This document shows positions 15,361 through 23,925 of a stretch of DNA of 40,297 nucleotides, piece after piece. The first letter of the stretch is position 1. Each line of letters begins with the position of its first letter. The DNA comes from Akkermansiaceae bacterium (GTDB taxonomy: Bacteria > Verrucomicrobiota > Verrucomicrobiia > Verrucomicrobiales > Akkermansiaceae). The position numbers and the translations under genes were made by a program. Under the pieces are notes generated by a model. The model searched no databases, was not told the DNA's origin, and saw nothing but the letters and a program-made list of their open reading frames with translations. The stretch is from NCBI GenBank assembly GCA_025363295.1, contig JANYEC010000027.1, positions 1-40,297 of the forward strand. Direction: 5' to 3'.

Positions 15361-18036
15361 GTGAGCACCGCCGAACAAAATCGCCTCGCTGAGGGCGTGA
15401 CTGACCCCATCCCGCCATGGCGGCGTTGGGGCACTTTTGTGTCCGACCGTGCGTGGGGCACGGTGCGTGAGGATTACAGCGAGGATGGCGATGCTTGGGG
15501 CTATCTGCCGCACGATCTTGCGCGCAGCAAGGCGTATCGCTGGGGAGAGGACGCGATCGCGGGATGGTGCGACCGATTTCAGCTCCTTGCCTTCGGATGG
15601 GCGTTTTGGAATGGGCGCGATCCGATCCTCAAGGAGCGTCTCTTCGGTCTCGTGCCGAATGAGGCGAATCACGGTGAGGATGTGAAAGAATATTATTTTC
15701 ACCTCGATGCCACGCCGACGCATTCTTACTGCAAGTTTCTCTATAAATATCCGCAGGCAGAATTTCCTTATGGGCAACTGATTGCGGAGAATCAAAAGCG
15801 CACAACGCATGAAGGTGAGTTCGAGCTGCTAGATACCGGTATCTTTGACGACGATCGCTACTTCGATATCTTCATCGAATACGCGAAGGGCGCGCCGAAC
15901 GATACATGCATCCGCATTGAGATTTGTAATCGTGGTGCTACTGCTGCAAGCATTGATGTAATCCCGCAACTTTGGTTTCGTAATACGTGGAGCTGGACGC
16001 CGCCTAACAAGCGGCCGCCCGCTATCACCCTCGGGGAAAATTCTAGCCACCACACCACGCTCGAAGTGGGGACGAATGACGTTGATCCGCTCGCGCAACT
16101 GCCATTCCCCTATCAGATCGGAGCGCTGAAATTTCACGGTGCGCCGGGTGCCGTGCCGCTGTTCACGGAAAATGAAACCAATTGCGAGCGGGTGTTCGGC
16201 GGCGATGCCCAAAGCCGCACGCCGTTTGTGAAGGATGCGTTTCACCGTCATGTCATTGGTGGCGAGACCTGCGTCAATCCCGCGAACACCGGCTCGAAGG
16301 CTGGCTTGCATTATGCAAAAATGGAAGTTCCTGCGGGTGGCTCGGTGGTGTTGCACTTTCGGCTAACAGATCAAAAACTCGCCGACCCGCTTGCCGAGGT
16401 TGATGCGATTGTTTCCCAACGACGCGCCGAGGCAGATGAGTTTTACCATGCGATTCATCCGGCGTCTGCGAGCGCGGATGAGAAGCACATCCAGCGGACC
16501 GCCCTAGCAGGGTTGTTGTGGACGAAGCAGATCTATCTATTCAACGTTCACCTGTGGCTCAAGGGTGACAATCCGGATTGGAAACCGCCTGCGTCGCGCA
16601 AGACGATCCGCAATGACCACTGGCGGCACATCAATACGATGCGCATCATTACGATGCCGGATAAGTGGGAGTATCCTTGGTTCGCCGCGTGGGACTTGGC
16701 GTTCCAAGCCGTTCCGCTCGCACTGGTGGACCCGGACTATGCGAAGGAGCAACTCTGGCTGTTATTGTTCGAACAGTTTCAACATCCGAGCGGACAGATC
16801 CCAGCCTATGAATGGGAATTTTCCGACTTGAACCCACCCGTCCACGCGTGGGCGGTTTGGCGAGTGTTCAATATGGATCGCGTTCGCAGCGGGAAGCCTG
16901 ATAGAATGTTCCTTGAAAAATGCTTTCATAAGCTACTGATGAATTTTGCATGGTGGGTAAACAAGGTCGATGCGGAAGGCAATAATGTGTTTGAAGGCGG
17001 CTTTCTCGGCCTCGATAACATCACTCTAATCGATCGCAGTTGCAAAAGTGCGAACGGCGCGACGCTCCAGCAATCGGACGCGACCGGATGGATGGGGATG
17101 TTCTGTTTGAACCTCATGCGCATTGCGTTAGAACTCGCGAAAGAAAACAAAGTCTATGAACAATTGGCATCCAAGTTCTTCATGCACTTCCTCTACATCG
17201 GCGCAGCGATGAAGGATCGCGGCGGTAAGGGCTACGAGCTATGGGATGAAAAAGATGGATTCTTTTATGACGTGTTAGAGTTTGCCGACGGTAGCTTCCA
17301 TAAATTTCGCCTGCGCTCGCTTGTTGGCCTGATTCCGCTGTTCGCTGTCGAGCGTTTAGAGGAAAACTGGATGAAACCGTTCCCGGAGTTCTATCGAAAT
17401 TTCCAGTGGTTGATGAACAACCGCCCCGACCTCTGTGAGCCTTGCGTCACCACATTGCAGGTGGACGGCCAGACCACGCACGTGCTCGCAGTGATCGAGC
17501 CAGGACAAATGCGCCGAGTGCTGTCCTCCGTATGGGACCCCGCGGAATTCCGCAGTGATTATGGCCTGCGCTCGCTCTCGAAATTTCACGAAAATCATCC
17601 CGTGCATTACGAAACCAGCACAGTGCGTTATGAGCCCGCAGAGGCATTAGAAAAACTAAAGGGCGGCAACTCTAACTGGCGGGGTCCCATCTGGTTGCCG
17701 ACGAGTTTCATGATGATCGAGTCGCTACGTAAATTGCGCAAAGCTTATGGCGAATCGTTTACCGTGCCTGCAGGCGATCCAGAAAATGGGCAAGTCACGC
17801 TCGATGAAATGGCAAGTGGATTTTCTAACCGCCTCATCCAGATGTTCGCTCGTGATGCCCAGGATCACCGCGCCATTCATGGAACTTCTGAAAAATTCCA
17901 GACCGATCCACACTGGCGCGATCTCCCACTTTTCCACGAATATTTCAATGGGGACACGGGTGAAGGTTTGGGCGCATCCCATCAAACCGGCTGGACCTCG
18001 CTGGTGGCATCCCTGATAGACGAGTGGCGTAAGTAA
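15361..18036 (+). CDS. GH63-family glucosidase-like protein
   Basis: The product has 891 residues, starting at a GTG. It is cytosolic as far as can be seen: no signal peptide. The N-terminal half is a beta-sandwich-like domain ([50 protein letters not shown]). The C-terminal half is an (alpha/alpha)6 barrel with the GH63 signatures [40 protein letters not shown] and [18 protein letters not shown], and an ending [18 protein letters not shown]63 enzymes hydrolyse alpha-glucosidic bonds by inversion, using a carboxylate pair; in such proteins the acid is expected around the AAWD stretch and the base in the C-terminal third. Probably involved in cytosolic alpha-glucan or compatible-solute turnover. 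Exact substrate is not readable from sequence. Confidence 0.85.
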   Translation: MSTAEQNRLAEGVTDPIPPWRRWGTFVSDRAWGTVREDYSEDGDAWGYLPHDLARSKAYRWGEDAIAGWCDRFQLLAFGWAFWNGRDPILKERLFGLVPNEANHGEDVKEYYFHLDATPTHSYCKFLYKYPQAEFPYGQLIAENQKRTTHEGEFELLDTGIFDDDRYFDIFIEYAKGAPNDTCIRIEICNRGATAASIDVIPQLWFRNTWSWTPPNKRPPAITLGENSSHHTTLEVGTNDVDPLAQLPFPYQIGALKFHGAPGAVPLFTENETNCERVFGGDAQSRTPFVKDAFHRHVIGGETCVNPANTGSKAGLHYAKMEVPAGGSVVLHFRLTDQKLADPLAEVDAIVSQRRAEADEFYHAIHPASASADEKHIQRTALAGLLWTKQIYLFNVHLWLKGDNPDWKPPASRKTIRNDHWRHINTMRIITMPDKWEYPWFAAWDLAFQAVPLALVDPDYAKEQLWLLLFEQFQHPSGQIPAYEWEFSDLNPPVHAWAVWRVFNMDRVRSGKPDRMFLEKCFHKLLMNFAWWVNKVDAEGNNVFEGGFLGLDNITLIDRSCKSANGATLQQSDATGWMGMFCLNLMRIALELAKENKVYEQLASKFFMHFLYIGAAMKDRGGKGYELWDEKDGFFYDVLEFADGSFHKFRLRSLVGLIPLFAVERLEENWMKPFPEFYRNFQWLMNNRPDLCEPCVTTLQVDGQTTHVLAVIEPGQMRRVLSSVWDPAEFRSDYGLRSLSKFHENHPVHYETSTVRYEPAEALEKLKGGNSNWRGPIWLPTSFMMIESLRKLRKAYGESFTVPAGDPENGQVTLDEMASGFSNRLIQMFARDAQDHRAIHGTSEKFQTDPHWRDLPLFHEYFNGDTGEGLGASHQTGWTSLVASLIDEWRK

Positions 18037-18069
18037 ACGTGATGATCGCTTCTCACCGGCGACAAAGCA

Positions 18070-19578
18070 TCATTTCACTGGGTCACCGAAGAAGGCACGA
18101 ATCCTCTCGGTCCAGCTGCGACGTTGCGCGGGAAGCGATTCGGATTCTGGCTTGCCTGTGTGTCCATGAAGGGCATCCCGTGTTTCTGTTTGGCGGCGCT
18201 CTAGCAACTCTCCGAGACGGCCGGCGAGTTTTGGATTGGCTGCAATGAGCGGGGAAATATCGCCTTTGCGCATTTCAAGGACCAAGGTGTCTTTCTCGGC
18301 ACAAACGGTAGCGTTGCGAGGCTCGCCTGTGAGAAGAGAGATTTCCCCGAAGTATTCACCGGACCCTAATTTGGCGAGCATGACGGGCACGCCACTAGCA
18401 GATTTTCCAGTGACTTGGACGCCGCCATCGAGAATGATGAACATGGATTCGCCACTTTCCCCGCCGGAGACGAGGGCTTCCCCGGGGCCAAAAAGCACGA
18501 TTCTGCCATTTGCGACCAAGCTGCGGGCCTCGTCTTGAGTGAGGCAGTCGAGGGCTTTGGCTGTCACGATTTCCTCGGCGCGGGCTTTGGCATCGGCGAA
18601 GTAAGTGGGTTCGTTAGGTTTGCGGACTTCAAGCGACCGGATAGGATAAGGAATGCGGATATCACGGCGCTTGAGCTCATACCAAAGTGCGGTGCGGATG
18701 TCATCGCAAGCGGCATTGTAAAGGCTTGCGTGGCGCATCCACACCCTTAACTCATACACCACGGAATGGTCGCCGAAGTCGCAAAGAAATACTGTGGGAG
18801 CCGGGGAGTCGATGATGCCTTGGGCATTTTCGGCGGCGGCGAGAAGCGCCTGTTTGGCGAGGGCAGGAGGAACGTCATAGTCGAGGCCGATCCGCAGGCG
18901 AATGCCGTGCTCTGATGTTGGATAGTTGAGATTGACGATGCTGTGTTTAATGATTTCGCTGTTAGGTAGCTCGAAGGAGACCTGATCGTTGTTGACGAAG
19001 CGAGTGGAACGCCAGTTGATCTCGGTGACTTCCGCTCGTTCTCCCTTTTCTCCGAGTAAAAGCCAATCGCCAACCTTGTAGGCACGGGTCATGTGAATGC
19101 TGAATCCGGCGATCACATTGGAGAGCAGATCCTGCATCGCGAAACCCAAGATCACTGCGGCAATTCCCGACGTGGCTAACAGGCCTGTGAGTTCGAGGCG
19201 GTATCCCCATTTGAGGATGGATGCGCCCGTGACTAGCATTACGAGCAGACCCCCAAGCTGACGGAGGATCATGGGAAGGTGAATTTTCCGCCGATGGGTA
19301 AGCCATGCACCGCAGATTAAACGGTCAAACAAGACCCAGACAAGCAGTGCCGTGCTGAAAATCAGTGCAGCTCCGACGTGACCGACCCAGGCTTCCCGCG
19401 CGAAGAATATGGATCCTGCGGTCCAAGTGCCGAGCGAGAGAGAGAACAGGTGGAGGCTGAGCCGAGGGGGGCGCCCCATGCGGCGAAATAACAGATAGAA
19501 TACGATCCACCCGACGAAGTGAATCGCAATCGCGAGCCCGGCAGTTTTTGCACAGAGCTGTTGTAATTCGGGATTCAT
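18070..19578 (-). CDS. MscS-family channel with C-terminal cyclic-nucleotide-binding domain (bCNG-like)
   Basis: 502 residues. Several N-terminal membrane helices (about 10-30, 45-65, 70-90, 105-125) precede the pore-lining helix and MscS beta domain: SGIAAVILGFAMQDLLSNV, AGFSIHMTRAYKVGDW, then the cytoplasmic vestibule up to about residue 330. A cyclic-nucleotide-binding domain follows (about 355-470) with LFGPGEALVSGGESGESMF and the phosphate-binding cassette FGEISLLTGEPRNATV, whose arginine (residue 421) contacts the cyclic phosphate. This is the bCNG architecture: cNMP-controlled, usually only weakly mechanosensitive channels. The nearby adenylate cyclase (21384-23342) offers an obvious ligand source. 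The gene converges with the GH63 gene, 33 bases apart. Confidence 0.93.
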   Translation of the reverse strand: MNPELQQLCAKTAGLAIAIHFVGWIVFYLLFRRMGRPPRLSLHLFSLSLGTWTAGSIFFAREAWVGHVGAALIFSTALLVWVLFDRLICGAWLTHRRKIHLPMILRQLGGLLVMLVTGASILKWGYRLELTGLLATSGIAAVILGFAMQDLLSNVIAGFSIHMTRAYKVGDWLLLGEKGERAEVTEINWRSTRFVNNDQVSFELPNSEIIKHSIVNLNYPTSEHGIRLRIGLDYDVPPALAKQALLAAAENAQGIIDSPAPTVFLCDFGDHSVVYELRVWMRHASLYNAACDDIRTALWYELKRRDIRIPYPIRSLEVRKPNEPTYFADAKARAEEIVTAKALDCLTQDEARSLVANGRIVLFGPGEALVSGGESGESMFIILDGGVQVTGKSASGVPVMLAKLGSGEYFGEISLLTGEPRNATVCAEKDTLVLEMRKGDISPLIAANPKLAGRLGELLERRQTETRDALHGHTGKPESESLPAQRRSWTERIRAFFGDPVK

Positions 19579-19612
19579 GGCCGCTCCGCCGAAACTGCTA
19601 ACCGATCAAAGA

Positions 19613-20401
19613 TCAGGGTACCTGAACATTCGGGTTATCATTTTCATTCAGCTTTAACGGCGGCCGGTTTCCTGCAAAATCCATGACACCGTGGGCACTT
19701 CGATTGCCGGGTCCTGAAATCACGAAGTTGGTAGGGAGCAGATCGCCTTGACGCTTTGCGTCTATCTGATCTCGGATCGTTTGTTGGATCAACTCGGTGG
19801 CGCGAGGTGGCAGCGGTCCGAAAGTTCCCTGACCCGCTAATGGTGAAGTGGCGACGAGCTTGGCGATGTCGATCGTCACCGGTTCAGGAATCACTGTGGC
19901 ATTCGGGTGCATGATGACCATCTTACCTGCTGGCACGGCGACGCTGGTTTTGCTGCCATTGATACTGAGGTGTTGTGTGCCTTCCAAGGTGAGGAGTTTG
20001 ATCCATTTTCCCGGACTGTATTCGAACATCACCGTGGTGCCGGTGATGGCTGCGGTGACGGTGGCGGTGCGGATCGTGGCACCTCCGACATTTTTAGGAA
20101 CCTGAAGCAATACCGATCCTTGTTTTAACTCCACGTTGCGACCGCCTTCGCGAAAACTGAACACCGAGTTCTGGCCCAAGCGGGTGATGGTGTTATCGTT
20201 AAATGTGAGTTCCGTGCGTGACTGCCGCCCGGTCTGAACCGAGGAGGGCAAAGCGATTTTCTCGCCGATCGCGGCAGAATGGGGATTACTAGAACCTGGA
20301 TAGACCTGAACTTCATTGACGGCCGCAGTCACATTGGCAGTCCGCAGCGTGTCGGCGGCGGCGGGAACGATCAGGGCGAGTATAGGGATGAAAATTTTCA
20401 T
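19613..20401 (-). CDS. Secreted FecR-domain protein
   Basis: 262 residues from the ATG at 20401, which provides a clear signal peptide (MKIFIPILALIVPAAADT); an upstream in-frame ATG at 20449 would bury it. The FecR domain spans about 35-165: VYPGSSNPHSAAIGEKI, TGRQSRTELTFNDNTITRLG, FREGGRNVELKQGSVLLQVP and TVTAAITGTTVMFEYSPG. FecR-type domains here are periplasmic binding/scaffold modules, not the TonB-linked anti-sigma form, since there is no cytoplasmic part or adjacent sigma gene. A 100-residue tail with PLPPRATELIQQTIRDQ follows. It sits five bases after the beta-barrel gene, a clear operon; FecR and CHASE2-cyclase genes often neighbour each other in bacteria. Confidence 0.88.
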   Translation of the reverse strand: MKIFIPILALIVPAAADTLRTANVTAAVNEVQVYPGSSNPHSAAIGEKIALPSSVQTGRQSRTELTFNDNTITRLGQNSVFSFREGGRNVELKQGSVLLQVPKNVGGATIRTATVTAAITGTTVMFEYSPGKWIKLLTLEGTQHLSINGSKTSVAVPAGKMVIMHPNATVIPEPVTIDIAKLVATSPLAGQGTFGPLPPRATELIQQTIRDQIDAKRQGDLLPTNFVISGPGNRSAHGVMDFAGNRPPLKLNENDNPNVQVP

Positions 20402-20406
20402 AAAGG

Positions 20407-21348
20407 TTAGAATGTGTAGTTCAAGCCGACACCGATTCCGGATTGCCATGCCTCGAAATCATTTGCGCCAAAGGCAGAGTTGGAATGGACGTTAGTATAG
20501 AAAACATTGGTGTAAATGCGGGCGTTCTGGCAGGGCGTCCATGTGAGCTCAAGTCCGACAATTTGGCTCCAGTCCTCCCGATTGTTATGGCGGAAATCCC
20601 ATAGCGATCCCGTCCATGAAAGAGTGGAACTGAGGTGGTCTGCGAACCAATAAGTATATCTCAAATCCGCAGAGTATGAGTTCCGTTCGAGTTCATCCGG
20701 ATTGGCGTCGATGTCAAAGGCGGCGTCCACCCCTGCGGCAAGCTGATACCGTGAACCTAACAAAAGATCTTTTTGGAGCCCGGTGCGGATTCTTTGGGCG
20801 CTGTAATTGCTTTGTGAGAGACTACCTGTGGTGATCCGCTGGTATTCATAACGGGTAAAGAAGACGAGGTCATCAAGCTCAGGGATGGATTTCACGACTC
20901 CGATGTAGGGATCGAAATTTTCGAAATCGGCCGCTTGGCTTCCTTCGAATCGGTAAATTTCCTCTGCAAGTCCGATGTCCGCAAACCATCCATAGGCGAT
21001 CCGCGGGCGCCAAGACACAGCGAGGCGACTGGCGGAAAACCAAGCTCCATCGTCATCGAACGCTGTAGTGCCGGGTGCGTTGTCGGTATAACTGAAACTT
21101 GTTTCAAAACTGACATTCACCGGAGAACGTCCCGGATAGGAACCGAGGACTTGCTGCACGCCCAGATCCGAGTCCGCAGGGGAAAACGGCGCGTAGTTGG
21201 GATTTCCCACCGCCGAATCCGCCTGAAGAGATGCGGGATCGTAGTCGGGGCGCGAGGAGCCGAGAAACGGGCTTAGTTCCGATAAAACGTCAGCATGGAC
21301 ACTGGCCGCGATGAAAATCGGTATGATTAGGACTTGGGAGCTTTTCAT
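20407..21348 (-). CDS. Outer-membrane beta-barrel protein, putative
   Basis: 313 residues from the ATG at 21348, giving a signal peptide (MKSSQVLIIPIFIAASVHA) cut before DVLSEL. The mature protein is rich in alternating aromatic/polar strands (RIAYGWFADIGLAEEIY, RYTYWFADHLSSTLSWTGS, ARIYTNVFYTNVHS) and ends GVGLNYTF, the terminal phenylalanine expected of Bam-dependent barrels. The pattern suggests roughly twelve strands. No close family is recognised; similar barrels are often annotated as outer membrane beta-barrel protein. It is the first gene of a two-gene operon with the FecR protein and starts only 35 bases from the divergent adenylate cyclase start, so promoters for both directions must overlap coding sequence or one another. 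Confidence 0.8.
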   Translation of the reverse strand: MKSSQVLIIPIFIAASVHADVLSELSPFLGSSRPDYDPASLQADSAVGNPNYAPFSPADSDLGVQQVLGSYPGRSPVNVSFETSFSYTDNAPGTTAFDDDGAWFSASRLAVSWRPRIAYGWFADIGLAEEIYRFEGSQAADFENFDPYIGVVKSIPELDDLVFFTRYEYQRITTGSLSQSNYSAQRIRTGLQKDLLLGSRYQLAAGVDAAFDIDANPDELERNSYSADLRYTYWFADHLSSTLSWTGSLWDFRHNNREDWSQIVGLELTWTPCQNARIYTNVFYTNVHSNSAFGANDFEAWQSGIGVGLNYTF

Positions 21349-21383
21349 TACTATGAAAGCAAAGCTAGATAGCTCATCGAACG

Positions 21384-23342
21384 ATGACAAGCCCTCCTTT
21401 GACCTTCTGGAAACGCTGGCGCAAAAGTTTTGCGTGTGGGGTGGGGATCATGATTGTGATGATTGGATTCGGTGAGCTTCCTTTTCCTAATGGCTGGGGA
21501 TTGATTGAAAAAACAGATCGGGTGTTCGGTGATTGGATCATCCGCCGCAGTGGCGGACCGCCCGAGAAAGAGCAACTGGTCTTGCTCGGAATTGATGATA
21601 CGAGTCTAACATTGAATGCGCTCGCTCCGGCGGAGGTCGCGGCAAGCCCAGCCCTTTCCCTGATGAGCCAGCGATTTCCTTGGGATCGGCGGGTCTGGGC
21701 GCAGGCAATCGACCGTCTCGCAGATGCAGGTGCAAAGTTAATTGTGTTAGATCTAATTTTTTCGGAAGCGACCGATCCCGATGCCGACGCGGAACTGGCT
21801 GCTGCGATCAAACGGCACCCCGGCCAAGTCTTGCTTGCATCAGCGATCAGTCCGGGTGGAGCCGATGAGGGAAACGTCTTTATGCTCATCGAGCCGGACG
21901 AGCAGTTTCTCGAAGCCGGACCGCGCCTAGGCTACGTGAACTTTAGTAGAGATCCGGTCGATGGGCTGGAGCGCATTGCTCGCTACACGACGACTTTGGG
22001 TATCGAGAATGAAGGGCGGCGGCGCACCGGTGAGCCGGAATATCGTTCCATGGCTGCGGAGGTGATTCATGCGATGGGCTCGGAAGTTCCAACAGGAGAT
22101 AAGGAACTCCGTTTTGCGGGCCGCGACGAGACGGGTGCGGCGGATCTTTATGCGCCCAAAAGCATCTATGGAATTTTCTCCGAAAAAATTTGGAAACAGA
22201 ATTATAACAGCGGGGCGTTTTTTCAGAACAAAGTGATCATGATCGGGCCAGTGGCCCCGAGGTTCCAGGATATCCATAATACGCCGATGGGGCCGATCTC
22301 CGGGCCGCAACTGCACCTTCAAGCGATCGCTTGCGGCTTAGACAAAGCGTTCATCCGGCGCTATACGAATTCGTGGCCAGCGATGATTTTGTTAGGTGTT
22401 GTGGCGCTGGCTTGGACCCGCTGGGTCACCCGCCCGTTAGTATCGGTGTTTGGGCTGATGGGGATCGCAGCATGCGTGGCAGGAGTGGCGGTTTGGGCTG
22501 GCTTCGCGCTTTCAATTTTACTGCCGATATTTGGCGGGCTGCTTGCGCTGGTTTCGGGCTGGGCCGTCGCGCAATCTTACGAAATGGTAACCGAGCGACT
22601 CGAGAAACTGCGATTGCGGCGGGACTTTCGGCGCTTTGTCTCCCGAGATGTGGCCGATGCCATGATCGCGCAGCAGGATGAGTGGCGGGAGATAGCAGCG
22701 GGTGTTAAACGGCGTGTCGTCGTACTGTTTTCCGATGTGCGGGGCTTCACCGAGAGGTCAGAGCAAACCGACCCAGGTGACTTAGTGAAACAACTGAACG
22801 AGTATCTAACGAGTATGGTGGCGGTGATTTTCCGCCATGGTGGCACCTTGGATAAGTTCATCGGAGACGCGGTAATGGCACACTGGGGGGCACTGGGAGG
22901 CGGGAGTGATGAGGATCATGCTCGTAAGGCGATTCTTGCATCCCGGGAAATGATCGCCGTCCTCGCACAGATGAACGCGAGATGGGAGGCTGCGGGAAAA
23001 ACCCCGTTTCACATCGGCGTAGGCATGCATTTAGGGGAGGCTGTGGCAGGTGAAATCGGATCGCCGGATCGAACGGAATTCGGAGTCATCGGGGACACGG
23101 TGAATCTCGCCTCGCGGCTGGAGGGACTGACTAAGGAGTTTCATTGTGATGTGATTTTTTCCGATGAAGTTAGACAGGCTTCGGGAATCGATGATGGCAT
23201 TCTCAATTTGGGTCAGGTGCGGGTTAAAGGGCGTCGGAATCCTGTGAGGCTTTTTGGAATCGGGGACGAGAAATTGGTCCTTGAGCGGCTGAAATCTTTC
23301 GAGCGCGATGAGGAGGGAGTGATCGTGATGACTGTCAAATGA
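21384..23342 (+). CDS. Membrane adenylate cyclase with CHASE2 sensor domain
   Basis: 652 residues. An N-terminal membrane helix (about 14-34) is followed by an extracytoplasmic CHASE2 domain (about 40-320: VFGDWIIRRSGG, LLGIDDTSL, FPWDRRVWAQAIDRLADAGA, KLIVLDLIFSEATDPDAD) and three membrane helices (about 328-400). The class III cyclase domain holds the metal aspartates D451 (LFSDVRGFTERSE) and D495 (LDKFIGDAVMAHWGAL), adenine-selecting K491 and D571, and transition-state N574/R578 (GVIGDTVNLASR). All catalytic residues are present and specify ATP, so it should make cAMP in response to a periplasmic cue. It diverges from the barrel-FecR operon and is near a cNMP-binding MscS channel. Confidence 0.95.
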   Translation: MTSPPLTFWKRWRKSFACGVGIMIVMIGFGELPFPNGWGLIEKTDRVFGDWIIRRSGGPPEKEQLVLLGIDDTSLTLNALAPAEVAASPALSLMSQRFPWDRRVWAQAIDRLADAGAKLIVLDLIFSEATDPDADAELAAAIKRHPGQVLLASAISPGGADEGNVFMLIEPDEQFLEAGPRLGYVNFSRDPVDGLERIARYTTTLGIENEGRRRTGEPEYRSMAAEVIHAMGSEVPTGDKELRFAGRDETGAADLYAPKSIYGIFSEKIWKQNYNSGAFFQNKVIMIGPVAPRFQDIHNTPMGPISGPQLHLQAIACGLDKAFIRRYTNSWPAMILLGVVALAWTRWVTRPLVSVFGLMGIAACVAGVAVWAGFALSILLPIFGGLLALVSGWAVAQSYEMVTERLEKLRLRRDFRRFVSRDVADAMIAQQDEWREIAAGVKRRVVVLFSDVRGFTERSEQTDPGDLVKQLNEYLTSMVAVIFRHGGTLDKFIGDAVMAHWGALGGGSDEDHARKAILASREMIAVLAQMNARWEAAGKTPFHIGVGMHLGEAVAGEIGSPDRTEFGVIGDTVNLASRLEGLTKEFHCDVIFSDEVRQASGIDDGILNLGQVRVKGRRNPVRLFGIGDEKLVLERLKSFERDEEGVIVMTVK

Positions 23343-23449
23343 CGGTCGCAAAGCTTCAACATTGAAGTCCTGCGGCGGAAATTTTGATCCTCACATTTTC
23401 CCTCTGGCCATTTTTCGCTTAGCCAGTCAGCGTAGCTCGACAATCTCTC

Positions 23450-23554
23450 ATGAATTCATCTTCCCCTCCACCAGAATTACCCGCCATCGGATTCCTCACT
23501 GAGGTGACATCATCCCACCGCGAGTTTCATGATTTTTGGAAAGTTAGCGCATGA
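23450..23554 (+). CDS. Possible 34-residue leader ORF overlapping the DUF3307 start
   Basis: The frame ATG AAT TCA TCT begins at 23450 and ends with TGA inside the start of the next gene (ATGA overlap at 23551-23554). The product would be MNSSSPPPELPAIGFLTEV followed by TSSHREFHDFWKVSA. The four-base overlap is the same arrangement used by other coupled genes in this window, so translation may be coupled. The text looks more like protein than chance, but there is no clear ribosome-binding site and I recognise no family; it may be a remnant. Confidence 0.35.
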   Translation: MNSSSPPPELPAIGFLTEVTSSHREFHDFWKVSA

Positions 23555-23910
23555 ACATCCTTTCCCATTCCGGTCCCTTCGCCCTGTTTTTCGCGTTCGC
23601 GATCGCGCATGCGCTGGCGGATTTCCCGCTTCAGGGTGACTATCTTGCTCGCATGAAAGTCCGGAACCAAGCAAACAACTTACAGGAATGGATCATTTCT
23701 CTAACGGCACACTCGCTGGTCCAAGCCGGTAGCGTATGGATCGTATCAGGCAGCGCAATCCTTGGTGCCACTGAACTTTGTTTGCATTGGCTGATCGATC
23801 TCGGCAAAGGTGAAGGCAAATTTGGATACTTGACCGACCAGTGGCTTCATCTTGGTTGCAAGCTGGCCTATGTGATTGTGTTAGTTTACGGCATCCTGCC
23901 CGCTCGATGA
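23551..23910 (+). CDS. DUF3307 family membrane protein
   Basis: A 119-residue protein with three to four hydrophobic segments. The signature AFAIAHALADFPLQGDYLAR near the start and LCLHWLIDLGKGEGKFGYL, then TDQWLHLGCKLAYV, match DUF3307, in which paired His and Asp residues in membrane helices (HALADF, HWLID, DQWLH) are conserved. The family has no assigned biochemical role; the conserved polar residues in helices suggest metal or substrate handling. It may be translated by coupling to the short frame at 23450. It converges with the GlcG gene, leaving 15 bases between stops. Confidence 0.85.
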   Translation: MNILSHSGPFALFFAFAIAHALADFPLQGDYLARMKVRNQANNLQEWIISLTAHSLVQAGSVWIVSGSAILGATELCLHWLIDLGKGEGKFGYLTDQWLHLGCKLAYVIVLVYGILPAR

Positions 23911-23925
23911 AGCCTCTAACCGAGA

